A stretch of 64,000 nt of DNA from contig NZ_LR027853.1 of the NCBI RefSeq assembly GCF_900607235.1, positions 131,428-195,427 on the forward strand, in the 5' to 3' direction. Numbering within the stretch: the stretch's first letter is position 1; the number at the start of each line of letters is the position of its first letter. Below the pieces are notes generated by a model that saw only the letters and a list, made by a program, of their open reading frames with translations, had not been told where the DNA came from and searched no databases. The translations under genes and the position numbers were made by a program. Origin of the DNA: Olivibacter jilunii (GTDB taxonomy: Bacteria; Bacteroidota; Bacteroidia; Sphingobacteriales; Sphingobacteriaceae). Below, piece by piece: positions 1 to 8,511 of this stretch.

Positions 1-86
1 TTCGATATCGTTTCTATTTTTGCAAATAAAGATAAAAAATATAATATCCGACATATCAAAGACGCCTTTTGGCCTAGGTATTCTTA

Positions 87-176
87 GTTATTGGTTATTG
101 GTTATTTGTTATTCGTTATTTGTTATTAGTTATTGGTTATTAGTTATTAGTTATTCGTTATTAGTTGTTGTTATTC
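87..176. repeat. Heptamer tandem array GTTATTN
   Basis: Eleven consecutive 7-base units GTTATTN run without a break from 87 to 163, followed by GTTGTT and a last GTTATTC. The first six positions are invariant in the eleven units; the seventh reads G,G,T,C,T,A,G,A,A,C,A. The array lies about 50 bases after the stop codon of the minus-strand ferredoxin-NADP reductase gene. The reading frame across it (20-211) encodes only a repetitive hydrophobic string and is not counted as a gene. Confidence 0.93.
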
Positions 177-225
177 GCTTTGTTTTTTTGCTGTGGTACT
201 ATTTGAGTTAACCCATTAACCAAAA

Positions 226-1230
226 CTAAAATGCGTGAATACCGTTGACCGTCGTATATTTAAAGTTCAGCTTTTGATCAGGGTACACGTATTTGAAAGC
301 ACCTTGCGCCATTAAAGCAGCTTCATGATAACCGCATAGGATCAGTTTTAGTTTGCCCGGATACGTGTTAATATCGCCAATAGCATATATGCGTTCTATA
401 CTGGTAGAATAATCAGTCGTATTCACTTCTATGGCCGACTTATCGATTGCCAAGCCCCATTGAGCGATTGGTCCTAATTTTGGACTTAAACCAAAAAGTG
501 GTATAAGTGCATCTGTTTCTAAAGAAATCTCTTCCTTTTGTTTGTTAATCATGGCAACTTTTGTTAAGTGGCCCCTTCCTTCTACCCGAATTAAATTATG
601 TGATAACAACAAGTTGATCTTACCACTGTTAGCAAGATTGAAAACCTTTTCCGCTGAATCGGGTGCACCTCTAAAACTTTCGCTCCGATGCACGAGGGTG
701 ACTTTTTCTGCAATTTCACTTAAAAATATAGTCCAATCCAAAGCTGAATCACCTCCGCCGGCAATAGCAACCTTTCTATCTCTAAATTGCTCCGGATTTT
801 TAATCATATAATAGATGCCTTTGCCTTCAAAGTCGGCCAAACCTTCTATTTCAGGTTTACGCGGTTCAAAAGAACCCAACCCTCCCGCAATTACTACCAC
901 TTGCGCATGGATGTTGGTCCCCTCATTGCCTTTGACCATATAGGAGCCATCGTGTTGTTTTTCAAGTGCTTCCACACGTTCTCCCAAAGTAAAAGTTGGA
1001 TGAAAAGGAGCGATTTGTTCCATCTGTTTATCGATAAGCTCTTGCGCATTGATGGCGGGATAACCGGGAATGTCGTAAATGGGTTTATGTGGATAAATTT
1101 CAGCCAGCTGTCCACCAACCTGAGGTAAGGCATCTATCAGGTGGCAACGCATTTTCAATAAACCTGCCTCAAAAACGGCAAACAAACCAACAGGTCCTGC
1201 ACCTATTATACATATATCTGTAGTAATCAT
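226..1230 (-). CDS. Ferredoxin-NADP(+) reductase, thioredoxin reductase-like type
   Basis: A 334-residue FAD/NAD(P)-binding flavoprotein that should move electrons between NADPH and ferredoxin or flavodoxin in the cytoplasm. The N-terminal FAD motif GAGPVG is at residues 10-15 and the NADPH-binding GGGDSALDW near 157-165. The redox CxxC of true thioredoxin reductases is absent at the expected place after the NADPH motif, which fits the YumC-type ferredoxin-NADP reductases of similar length. It starts at ATG 18 bases after the MarR regulator upstream, so the two probably share a transcript. The family call is strong; the physiological partner is inferred. The ferredoxin at 35653 is one candidate. 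Confidence 0.9.
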   Translation of the reverse strand: MITTDICIIGAGPVGLFAVFEAGLLKMRCHLIDALPQVGGQLAEIYPHKPIYDIPGYPAINAQELIDKQMEQIAPFHPTFTLGERVEALEKQHDGSYMVKGNEGTNIHAQVVVIAGGLGSFEPRKPEIEGLADFEGKGIYYMIKNPEQFRDRKVAIAGGGDSALDWTIFLSEIAEKVTLVHRSESFRGAPDSAEKVFNLANSGKINLLLSHNLIRVEGRGHLTKVAMINKQKEEISLETDALIPLFGLSPKLGPIAQWGLAIDKSAIEVNTTDYSTSIERIYAIGDINTYPGKLKLILCGYHEAALMAQGAFKYVYPDQKLNFKYTTVNGIHAF

Positions 1231-1248
1231 ATCTGTTAATTTTAAGGG

Positions 1249-1686
1249 CTACTTGAGCTCTAAGTTATTATAAATGCTATTTAATATCCGCTCTAGCTGT
1301 CGAAAATCATCTTCGTTAAGGTTTTCCCATGCTTTAGTTCGTATTTCTTTAATTTGCGGCGATAATTCTTCCACTTTCGAAATCCCTTTATCTGTTAGAT
1401 GCACGATAAAACTTCTTCTGTCATTTGGATGAACTTTACGTTCTGCCAGTTCCTTCTTTGCTAAGAGATCAACGATGCGGGTCAAAGTGGGTTGATCTTT
1501 ACCACAACGTTCTGCTAATTCTTTCTGTGTCAGATCTGCATATTCATAGAGATTTTTTAAAACCATCCATTGATCTAAAGTTATATCGAAGCCTTTATTG
1601 CTGAACGTTGCCTGTGCATATTGCTTTACCCGGCGCGCTGTACGATCGAGTAAAAATGAATACATGTTGTATGGTTCTTTTTGCAT
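1249..1686 (-). CDS. MarR-family transcriptional regulator
   Basis: A 145-residue winged-helix regulator. Residues about 50-100 form the HTH and wing, with the typical segment LTQKELAERCGKDQPTLTRIVDLL followed by charged wing residues NDRRSFIVHLTDKG. It is the first gene of a two-gene minus-strand unit with the ferredoxin-NADP reductase. A near-palindrome just upstream of its ATG overlaps a promoter -7 box, suggesting that it represses itself and the reductase. MarR proteins commonly respond to phenolic compounds or oxidants; the ligand here cannot be told from sequence. The cysteine in the recognition-helix region (AERCGKDQ) could be a redox sensor, but this is speculative. Confidence 0.92.
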   Translation of the reverse strand: MQKEPYNMYSFLLDRTARRVKQYAQATFSNKGFDITLDQWMVLKNLYEYADLTQKELAERCGKDQPTLTRIVDLLAKKELAERKVHPNDRRSFIVHLTDKGISKVEELSPQIKEIRTKAWENLNEDDFRQLERILNSIYNNLELK

Positions 1687-1688
1687 AA

Positions 1689-1714
1689 CAATATTTAGTG
1701 TGACAAATATATTG
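1689..1714. promoter_or_regulatory. Candidate MarR operator over a -7 box
   Basis: The near-palindrome CAATATTT-N8-AAATATATTG lies 2 bases upstream of the minus-strand MarR start codon. Within it, 1704-1711 reads TATATTTG on the minus strand, matching the Bacteroidota -7 consensus TAnnTTTG. An operator over the -7 box would give autorepression. The dyad and box are visible; binding is inferred. Confidence 0.5.
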
Positions 1715-1721
1715 TGTTAAA

Positions 1722-1743
1722 TTAAAAATTAAAAAGTAAAAAA
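1722..1743. repeat. Short heptamer run TTAAAAA / GTAAAAA
   Basis: Two TTAAAAA units followed by GTAAAAAA, spaced 7 bases apart. The same units occur after gdhA at 16304-16324. It sits between the MarR promoter region and the secDF terminator. Confidence 0.6.
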
Positions 1744-1790
1744 TCGAAAATGACGTAGGAGTGAGGGAGGTAGGGATGATAGCAAAAAAA

Positions 1791-1817
1791 GGGAGGTGTT
1801 TTTATTAAACACCTCCC
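1791..1817. terminator. Intrinsic terminator after secDF
   Basis: A perfect 11-bp stem (GGGAGGTGTTT / AAACACCTCCC) with a 5-base loop is flanked by seven A on the left and eight T on the right. It can therefore terminate in both directions. It lies 24 bases after the stop codon of the minus-strand secDF gene. Confidence 0.93.
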
Positions 1818-1840
1818 TTTTTTTATAATACAGCTGGGGT

Positions 1841-4800
1841 TTATGCTTTCGCTGGCTTTAAGTTTCCTCGCTCTGTCGAAGCGATTTCTTTTGTGTTTTT
1901 TTCTTCACCGTCTCCCTGCAAGTCGGCAAAAATTGGTGCCGCTAAGAAGATAGAAGAATAGGTCCCAAAAATGATACCGATTAAAATAGCAAATGAGAAA
2001 CCACGGATTACTTCACCACCGAACACAAAAAGTACTGCCAAAACAAATATTACCGTTAACGACGTAATGATGGTGCGGCTAAGCGTTTTATTAATTGCCG
2101 TATTAACGACATGTGACAATGGCTCATTTTTAGCTCGGTGCTCACGCAAGTATTCACGGATACGGTCGAACACGACCACTGTATCATTAATAGAATAAGC
2201 TAATACCGTTAATACAGCAGCGATAAAGTGCTGATCTAAATCGAGCGAGAACGGTAGGATTCCATCGAATATGGAAAATATACCAAGCAAGATAATCGCA
2301 TCATGGGCTAATGATATAGCTGCGGATACACTATATTGCCACTTCCTGAACCGGATCAATATATACAATGCGATTACAATGATTGAAAAGATGACGGAAT
2401 AAATTGCAGAAATTTTAATGTCATTGGCGATAGTAGGGCCAACCTTTTGTGAACTTACAATTTGGTAAGAGTTATTCTGCACTTTTGCAAGTCCTTCGTT
2501 CAACTTATCTAAAACTTGTTTGTCCGCTGCATCATCCGTTTGATCAATCAGATAAGGTGTGGTTACCCGTAATTGATTATCGCCACCGAAAGTTTTAACT
2601 TCACTGGTAACGCCAAATGTACCGTTTACATGATCCCGAACCTCTTCCAGATTTACCGCTTTTTCATATTTAACCGTATAAGTACGACCACCTGAGAAAT
2701 CCACACCCAGGCTGAAACCCTTCGTGAAAACAGAGATTAAGCTGATAACGGTTAATGCAATTGATATAGCATAGAACTTCTTGCGATTCTTTACAAATCC
2801 GAAATTCGCATTCTTCATGGTATGATCACTCCATGGATAAGAAACAGAAATTTTCATATCCTTCTTGATCATCCATTCGAAAATGATACGCGTAATGAAG
2901 ATGGCTGTAAATAAAGAAGTGATAATACCGATCAATAAAGTGGTCGCAAAGCCTAAGATTGGACCGGTTCCAAAGATATATAGAATAAGACCGACTAGGA
3001 AAGTAGTTATCTGTGAGTCTAAGATAGAAGGCATTGCGTGTTTATAACCATCGGAAATTGCCTGTCTAACGCCCTTACCTAATGCATACTCTTCACGGAT
3101 ACGCTCGTAGATAAGAACGTTCGCGTCTACGGCAGTTCCCATAGTCAATACGATACCTGCGATACCGGGAAGCGTTAGCACTGCCCCCAACGAGGCAAGG
3201 ATTCCCATGATGAAAAATACGTTGAAGATTACGGCAATGTTAGCAACTAAGCCAGCGCGGTTGTAATAGAAAATCATAAAGATAAGTACTACTACTAAGC
3301 CGATAACAGACGAATTGATACCAGCATCAATTGCCGCTTGTCCTAAGGTAGGGCCAACAATAGCTTCTTCCACGATTTTAGCTGGGGCCGGTAAACGTCC
3401 TGCTTTCAAAACATTGGCTAAGTCCTGTGTGTCTTCGAAGGTGAAGTTTCCGGTAATGGAAGAAACACCATTAGGAATTTCATCCTGTACGGTAGGTGCC
3501 GAATAAACTGTATTGTCTAATACAATTGCGATTGCTTTTTTTGGATTTGCTGCGGCTGCTGCTGCACTGATTTTTCTCCACTCACGAGCGCCCTCGCTGT
3601 TCATCACCATTTCTACTTGCGGATTATTGGTGCGCTGATCAACATCGGCGCGTGCATCTGCAATCACGTTTCCGGTAAGTACCGGACCGGCATTAAGCCC
3701 CGTTGGTTTCACTGCAAAAAGCTGAAACATCTTCGTTTCTTTAGAAACGGGTTTCACACTCCACAATAATTTTACATTACCTGGTATAATCGCTTTTATT
3801 TCAGCACTATTAAAATAAGAATTAACCAAAGCGGTGTCTTTCTGTAACACATAGCCAATTACAGGTCCTTGACCCAACATTTGTTGCCCTTGTGGGCCCT
3901 GGCCGATATTTGGACTCAATACAGCGAATAAAGGGTTTTGGTTTTTCGCTTGCTCTAAAGCTACTGTACTGCTGTCTTTTTTGGTCGAATCGCTTCCTGC
4001 TGCCTTATTGCCGCCTAATGAAGCCAAACGACCCCCTGTAGTATCCTTCGCACTTGTGTCAGCCGCAGTCACCGAAGAAGTAGACTTAGTGTCTGCTTTT
4101 AATGTTGACGCCAATGTTCGGTTAATGTTCTCCAATAATGGGAAAATTTCGGAGTTGTCATAAGTTTCCCAGAATTCCAATTTCGCAGATCCTTGTAAAA
4201 GTTTACGTACGCGATCTTCATCGCTTACACCGGGGAGCTCGATTAAAATTCTATTCGTGCCTTGCTGCCTTTGAATATTAGGAGAAGTAACCCCAAACTT
4301 ATCAATACGTGTACGTAAAATATTAAAAGAACGGTCAATTGCGCTACCGGACTCTTTTTGTAGGAAAGCCAAGATATCGCCGTCACTTGAATTGGAGGTG
4401 ATGTTATTAACGGCATTGTCTTTATTAGCAAAAAAAGTAGCTAATTTTCCATTTGGATTTAACTTTTTAAACTCTTCTCCAAATAAGCTGACAAAGTCTT
4501 TTTGACTGTCTTTGCTCCGAGCTTCGGCGTTGTCCAAAGCCTTTTTAAAATTCTCGTCTTTTGGATTGTCCGCTAAATTACTGATCAATTCCTTCAGAGA
4601 GATTTCCATTGTAACATTCATCCCGCCCTTTAAATCCAATCCCAATGCCAATTCACGCTCTTTGCAGTATTGGTAAGAGAACTTGGCAAAACCGAGGTTA
4701 TATACATCTACGGTAGCCATTGAATCTAAATAAGCCCGTTCCTTTACGGGGTCACCTTTTGCATAAGCAACTGCGTCGCGCTCAACCTTGTGGGTTACAA

Positions 4801-4876
4801 AAGTAAATGAAAGTGAATACAGGCACGCAATCGATATCAGTATTACAAAAAAGTTAATTAGGCCTTTACCTTGCAT
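1841..4876 (-). CDS. secDF: Protein translocase SecDF fusion
   Basis: A 1011-residue fusion of SecD and SecF, the membrane RND-type motor that uses the proton gradient to pull proteins across the inner membrane after SecYEG. A first membrane helix covers residues 8-28. The SecD motif DLKGG is at 81-85. The periplasmic part contains a low-complexity Ser/Thr/Lys linker (about 260-310), followed by six SecD helices. The SecF half begins near residue 700, with its own DFSGGR motif near 725. The fused form and length around 1000 are normal in Bacteroidota. It is a single-gene unit with a strong terminator behind it and about 290 bases of leader and promoter region in front. Confidence 0.97.
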   Translation of the reverse strand: MQGKGLINFFVILISIACLYSLSFTFVTHKVERDAVAYAKGDPVKERAYLDSMATVDVYNLGFAKFSYQYCKERELALGLDLKGGMNVTMEISLKELISNLADNPKDENFKKALDNAEARSKDSQKDFVSLFGEEFKKLNPNGKLATFFANKDNAVNNITSNSSDGDILAFLQKESGSAIDRSFNILRTRIDKFGVTSPNIQRQQGTNRILIELPGVSDEDRVRKLLQGSAKLEFWETYDNSEIFPLLENINRTLASTLKADTKSTSSVTAADTSAKDTTGGRLASLGGNKAAGSDSTKKDSSTVALEQAKNQNPLFAVLSPNIGQGPQGQQMLGQGPVIGYVLQKDTALVNSYFNSAEIKAIIPGNVKLLWSVKPVSKETKMFQLFAVKPTGLNAGPVLTGNVIADARADVDQRTNNPQVEMVMNSEGAREWRKISAAAAAANPKKAIAIVLDNTVYSAPTVQDEIPNGVSSITGNFTFEDTQDLANVLKAGRLPAPAKIVEEAIVGPTLGQAAIDAGINSSVIGLVVVLIFMIFYYNRAGLVANIAVIFNVFFIMGILASLGAVLTLPGIAGIVLTMGTAVDANVLIYERIREEYALGKGVRQAISDGYKHAMPSILDSQITTFLVGLILYIFGTGPILGFATTLLIGIITSLFTAIFITRIIFEWMIKKDMKISVSYPWSDHTMKNANFGFVKNRKKFYAISIALTVISLISVFTKGFSLGVDFSGGRTYTVKYEKAVNLEEVRDHVNGTFGVTSEVKTFGGDNQLRVTTPYLIDQTDDAADKQVLDKLNEGLAKVQNNSYQIVSSQKVGPTIANDIKISAIYSVIFSIIVIALYILIRFRKWQYSVSAAISLAHDAIILLGIFSIFDGILPFSLDLDQHFIAAVLTVLAYSINDTVVVFDRIREYLREHRAKNEPLSHVVNTAINKTLSRTIITSLTVIFVLAVLFVFGGEVIRGFSFAILIGIIFGTYSSIFLAAPIFADLQGDGEEKNTKEIASTERGNLKPAKA

Positions 4877-5035
4877 CTTTGTTTAGTGTTGTAATTTATG
4901 TAATAATTGTTGTATACATTCCCATCTGTTAACCCCGATCCTCATTGACTGATGAAAGACCGGTAAACACCTTTTTAATATGCTATTCTTTTTTGCATAT
5001 AATAAGGCAATTTATCTAAGTTTTCTTAAGAACGG

Positions 5036-5043
5036 CAAAGCTA
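5036..5043 (-). promoter_or_regulatory. Candidate secDF promoter -7 box
   Basis: The minus strand reads TAGCTTTG here (TAnnTTTG), with TTTG at 5061-5064 on the minus strand, 17 bases away. Transcription from it would give secDF a leader of roughly 150 bases. The -33 spacing is shorter than usual, so this is moderate evidence. Confidence 0.4.
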
Positions 5044-5103
5044 TGAAATTTTTAAATAAACAAAGGGTTTATTGCGAGAAAATTGTTCGCTGCTTAACTC
5101 TTA

Positions 5104-5131
5104 GCATTTAGCTATTAGGAGTTAGGGAAAA
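5104..5131. repeat. Heptamer array GCATTTA-GCTATTA-GGAGTTA-GGGAAAA
   Basis: Four consecutive 7-base units all begin with G and three end in TTA. The array starts about 35 bases beyond the stop codon of the minus-strand folA gene, between folA and the secDF promoter region. It belongs to the dispersed 7/8-base array family of this window. Confidence 0.6.
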
Positions 5132-5165
5132 AGGGCGGTAATCTCTTCTTGAAAGAGGGCTAAAA

Positions 5166-5663
5166 CTAGTTTTTGACTTTAGAATATAGATAAAAACTGT
5201 AATCGTACGGATTCTTTTCATCACTTTCATGATGTTCGACTTCCTCCAATTGCCATTCTTCATCATTTATTTCAGGAAAAAAAGTGTCCGCGTCTTGAAA
5301 ATCGTGATTAATCCGAGTAAGGTAAATCCTATCGGTTAGCGACATCGCCTGCTCATATATTTGAGCTCCACCTACGATGAATATCTCTTCCTTTTCATGT
5401 TCGCATGCAGCCAAGGCTTCTTCAAGTGAGTTTACTACTTCGATATTGTCAGCCTGGAAGTTTGCTTGACGAGTAATAACAATATTACGGCGCTTGGGAA
5501 GGGCTTCCCCGACAGATTCGAAGGTTTTTCTTCCCATGATGACGGTATGGCCCGACGTAGTTTTACGGAAAAACTTTAAATCAGCGGGCATGTGCCAAAG
5601 AAGCTCATTATTTTTTCCGATTGCGTTATTTTTTGATGCTGCAACAATAATGGATGTAATCAT
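5166..5663 (-). CDS. folA: Dihydrofolate reductase
   Basis: A 165-residue NADPH-dependent enzyme reducing dihydrofolate to tetrahydrofolate. The substrate-binding signature W23-xx-P26-x-D28-L is present, with D28 as the catalytic acid. The dinucleotide-binding motif GRKTFES (about 44-50) and IVGGAQIY (about 95-102) also match. The gene lies 11 bases downstream of thyA on the minus strand. This pairing is functionally logical because thymidylate synthase produces the dihydrofolate that this enzyme recycles. Length and motifs are standard. Confidence 0.97.
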   Translation of the reverse strand: MITSIIVAASKNNAIGKNNELLWHMPADLKFFRKTTSGHTVIMGRKTFESVGEALPKRRNIVITRQANFQADNIEVVNSLEEALAACEHEKEEIFIVGGAQIYEQAMSLTDRIYLTRINHDFQDADTFFPEINDEEWQLEEVEHHESDEKNPYDYSFYLYSKVKN

Positions 5664-5674
5664 GGTTCAATTGG

Positions 5675-6496
5675 TTAAACCGCCACTTCTGCCTTAATAT
5701 GCGGATGGGGGTCATAATCTACTAATGTAAAATCTTCATACCTAAAGTCAAAGATACTTTTTATCTCAGGATTAATCTTCAACTTGGGTAGACTTTTAGG
5801 GGTACGGGTTAATTGTAGTGTTGCTTGCTCTAGGTGGTTACTATAAAGGTGTGCGTCACCTAAAGTATGTATAAAGTCGGCCGCTTCCATATCACAAACT
5901 TGTGCTACCATCATAGTCAATAAGGCATAGGAGGCGATATTAAAAGGTACGCCCAAAAATATATCTGCGCTGCGTTGATAAAGCTGACAGGATAACTGTG
6001 CTTTGGTTTGACCCTTTTCCTTATTAGGTGGAGCAACATAGAATTGAAAAAATGCATGGCAAGGAGGCAATGCCATTTTTTCAATTTCTGCAACATTCCA
6101 GGCTGAAACAATGATTCGACGCGAATCGGGGTTATTTTTCAGTTGATGAATAACTTGCGCAATTTGATCAATATGCTTGCCGTCAGGAGTAGGCCAAGAG
6201 CGCCATTGTGAGCCGTACACCGGGCCGAGGTTGCCATTTTCATCTGCCCATTCATCCCAGATGCTCACTTTATTTTCTTTCAAATAGGAAATATTAGTCT
6301 CGCCTTTCAAAAACCAAATCAGCTCATGAATAATGGACCGAAGATGAAGTTTTTTGGTGGTAACCAAAGGAAAGCCTTCTTGCAGATTGAAACGCATTTG
6401 ATAACCAAATACACTTCGTGTTCCCGTTCCGGTACGGTCCTGTTTATCGACACCATGCTCATATACATGGCGCATTAAATCGAGATATTGCTGCAT
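5675..6496 (-). CDS. thyA: Thymidylate synthase
   Basis: A 273-residue enzyme that methylates dUMP to dTMP with methylene-tetrahydrofolate. The catalytic cysteine is C146 in [12 protein letters not shown], at the same number as in E. coli ThyA. The phosphate-binding [17 protein letters not shown] segment and the DRTGTGT loop (20-26) are intact. It is the first gene of the minus-strand thyA-folA pair. Upstream lie the heptamer and octamer arrays at 6550-6746. Its promoter is not clear: the minus strand near 6526-6533 has TATCTTTA, one base off the -7 consensus. Confidence 0.97.
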   Translation of the reverse strand: MQQYLDLMRHVYEHGVDKQDRTGTGTRSVFGYQMRFNLQEGFPLVTTKKLHLRSIIHELIWFLKGETNISYLKENKVSIWDEWADENGNLGPVYGSQWRSWPTPDGKHIDQIAQVIHQLKNNPDSRRIIVSAWNVAEIEKMALPPCHAFFQFYVAPPNKEKGQTKAQLSCQLYQRSADIFLGVPFNIASYALLTMMVAQVCDMEAADFIHTLGDAHLYSNHLEQATLQLTRTPKSLPKLKINPEIKSIFDFRYEDFTLVDYDPHPHIKAEVAV

Positions 6497-6549
6497 TGTT
6501 TTATATGAAATGTTATGGCGGTAAAGATAGGGGTTTTTTGTTTCAATTA

Positions 6550-6636
6550 GCTATTGGCTGTCAGCTTTCAGCAATCGGCCAGTGTGCCATTGTTGCTTAA
6601 GGCTTTAGGCTATAAGGAATAAGCTTTAAGCTTGCC
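6550..6636. repeat. Two heptamer arrays GCTNNNN
   Basis: Units at 6550-6584 are GCTATTG, GCTGTCA, GCTTTCA, GCAATCG, GCCAGTG. After 10 bases, units at 6595-6636 are GCTTAAG, GCTTTAG, GCTATAA, GGAATAA, GCTTTAA, GCTTGCC. Both blocks keep an exact 7-base period. G is fixed at position 1 and mostly C at position 2, while the rest varies. Confidence 0.8.
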
Positions 6637-6690
6637 TCCCTAACCCACTGCCTAGAACTCCGCTCAGTGTGCCCCTGCTGCTGTCACTGC

Positions 6691-6746
6691 CACTATTTCC
6701 CTATTTAACTATTTCCCTACTCAACTATTCAGCTAAATCACAAATC
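6691..6746. repeat. Octamer array, complement (A/G)AATAGTT-like
   Basis: Seven 8-base units: CACTATTT, CCCTATTT, AACTATTT, CCCTACTC, AACTATTC, AGCTAAAT, CACAAATC. The complements (for example GAATAGTT and GAGTAGGG) resemble the octamers after ispE and after the 9330 gene. Confidence 0.75.
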
Positions 6747-6873
6747 CTGCACAAACTGAACGACCTAAGTGAAAAGTCTTTTTACGTCTTTTGTCACACG
6801 TAGGAGACATTGCCTTAAAGAAACTTAAACCCATTTTTAGAATTTTCAACTTAAACAAACGCCTATAGCCCAC

Positions 6874-8478
6874 ATGTACTCAATCCTTTTCCGTTCCTCG
6901 ATTTTTAAAGCACTTGCTTTGTGTTTACTCTTGTTATTTGGAGTAAGAGGGGAGGGGTATGGGCAAAGGGTGTATGCGGATGCTCAAAGGAATGGAACTA
7001 CTGGAACGGTTGGAAGCGGATCCGTCACAAATCCTACATTTTCGATTGATGCAAGTAACTTGTCAAATTTCACACGATTGTCGGCTTCGTCAGCAGTACT
7101 TGCTTCTGGTGGAGCTTGGCAACAATTGATTTTTGATAGGACGTTTGCAGGGAACACGACTATTTATATTAAACTTAACGTAGCGAGCTCATTATTAGGA
7201 GGAAGTGTTACTCTTAAAACTTACAGTGGAAGTACAGCAAACACTGATGGAAATGAAGTTGCGTCATCATCAAATTCTTTTACTGCTATTGACGGAACGA
7301 CTTATTTGGCGGTTACTGGAAATATATCGTTTAACGCTGTTCGCGTTACCTTGAGCGCACCTGCACTTCTTGGGTCCAGCACCGCAGATATTTACTATGC
7401 GTTTTATGAACCTGTTAATAAACGTTGCGCTGATGTTTTGGGTGTTTCAGTAGGAGGTACTGGAATTTCTTTAGGGGGAGGGGTAAGCAACCCACTTAAC
7501 GCAGTTGACAACAACTTAACAACATATTCTTCATTGACTGGAGGGCTCTTGGGGCTGGGTTATACAATTACACAAACTGCCTACTTTTCGAATTTATCAA
7601 ACCCAGGGGATGCCGCGACCATCACATTCTCTCTTCCATCCTCCCTTTTACAATTGAGTCTTTTTAACAATGTAACAATTAATCTATATAGCGGAAACAC
7701 ACTTGTCAATACAGGAACGATTGGTAGTCTGTTGTCGCTAGATCTTTTGGGGTTGCTTCGTTCCGGACAGCGATATACAGTGTCTTTATCGTCAACTCCT
7801 GTTTTCGATAGAATTGAAATCGCTGTTGCAACCGGCGTATCTTTACTTACAGATTTTCGGATTCATGAAATCCAACGCACTCCTGCAAAACCAACTGTAC
7901 CGATTGCTTATCCGCAGGCGCAGGCTGTATGTTATGGGCAGACAGCGACTTTAACTGCTGCGCCAACAAGCTCAGGTAGTGTTTTAAGGTGGTATAACCA
8001 AGTAAATGATGGTACATTATTACAAGAAGGTAGTCCGTATATTACGCCTCCAATAACGGTTGCAGAAGGCGATACAGCCTTTTTTTATGTAGCTGCCGCC
8101 TGGAATAGTGCTTGTCCTGCAGAATCAGAGCGGGTAAAGGTTGCCGTAGTAGCTAATTCCTTGCCAAGCATTACATTATCTCCCCTAGCCAGCATGTGTC
8201 AAGGCGAGACTAGTGTGTCTATAGCCTATACTACCACCACTAATAGTCCAACAAGTTATAGTATCACTTGGACTGATTCGCCGACAGATTTTATCAATGT
8301 GGTTAATCAAATGCTGACACCCAATAGTATCAATTTGAGCATTCCTGGAAGCGCAGCTATTGGAACGTATTCGGGTATACTGAAAGTAAAAAGCGCTAAC
8401 GGATGTGTAAGTTCAGAAATAAGTTTCTCTGTTGAAATACACCCTAAACCATCACCACCACATATAACAGCAAACTAA
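6874..8478 (+). CDS. Secreted Ig-like surface protein, first of three
   Basis: A 534-residue exported protein of unknown function. Residues 1-31 are a signal peptide ending near GYGQ. Two similar beta-rich blocks follow (about 32-185 and 186-335). Each opens with a Gly/Ser/Val stretch leading to a T-Y-S or F-T-R segment and contains a line of the form ATITFSLP or TIYIKLN, which suggests an internal duplication. Two Ig-like modules follow (about 340-430 and 430-525) with the cysteine spacing seen in Bacteroidota adhesin repeats. It ends abruptly at a PKPSPPHIT linker, which normally joins two Ig modules, and has no type IX sorting domain. The next gene starts 33 bases on, so it is probably in an operon with 8512 and 9330. 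Confidence 0.8.
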   Translation: MYSILFRSSIFKALALCLLLLFGVRGEGYGQRVYADAQRNGTTGTVGSGSVTNPTFSIDASNLSNFTRLSASSAVLASGGAWQQLIFDRTFAGNTTIYIKLNVASSLLGGSVTLKTYSGSTANTDGNEVASSSNSFTAIDGTTYLAVTGNISFNAVRVTLSAPALLGSSTADIYYAFYEPVNKRCADVLGVSVGGTGISLGGGVSNPLNAVDNNLTTYSSLTGGLLGLGYTITQTAYFSNLSNPGDAATITFSLPSSLLQLSLFNNVTINLYSGNTLVNTGTIGSLLSLDLLGLLRSGQRYTVSLSSTPVFDRIEIAVATGVSLLTDFRIHEIQRTPAKPTVPIAYPQAQAVCYGQTATLTAAPTSSGSVLRWYNQVNDGTLLQEGSPYITPPITVAEGDTAFFYVAAAWNSACPAESERVKVAVVANSLPSITLSPLASMCQGETSVSIAYTTTTNSPTSYSITWTDSPTDFINVVNQMLTPNSINLSIPGSAAIGTYSGILKVKSANGCVSSEISFSVEIHPKPSPPHITAN

Positions 8479-8511
8479 ATAAACATCAAATAAAATTAAA
8501 TAAATAGAGTT

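Larger units (their letters stand above)
6497..6873. other. 377-base intergenic region with tandem arrays
   Basis: This separates divergent thyA and the secreted-protein operon. It holds heptamer arrays at 6550-6584 and 6595-6636 and an octamer array at 6691-6746. Closer to the plus-strand gene is a small dyad, TACGT-N10-ACGTA, near 6784-6803 that could be an operator. No open frame with coding character and no clear TAnnTTTG box for the plus-strand gene were seen. Confidence 0.6.

Noticed and set aside
20-211. 63-codon open frame with repeated YWLLVISYSLLV-like residues
   Set aside because: It is the translation of the GTTATTN heptamer array (7 codons per three units). It lacks a ribosome site and resembles no protein family.
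894-1133. Open frames antisense or out of frame within the reductase gene, and similar frames within secDF, lon, purA and others
   Set aside because: They are shadows of well-supported genes in other frames, with no start context or family resemblance.
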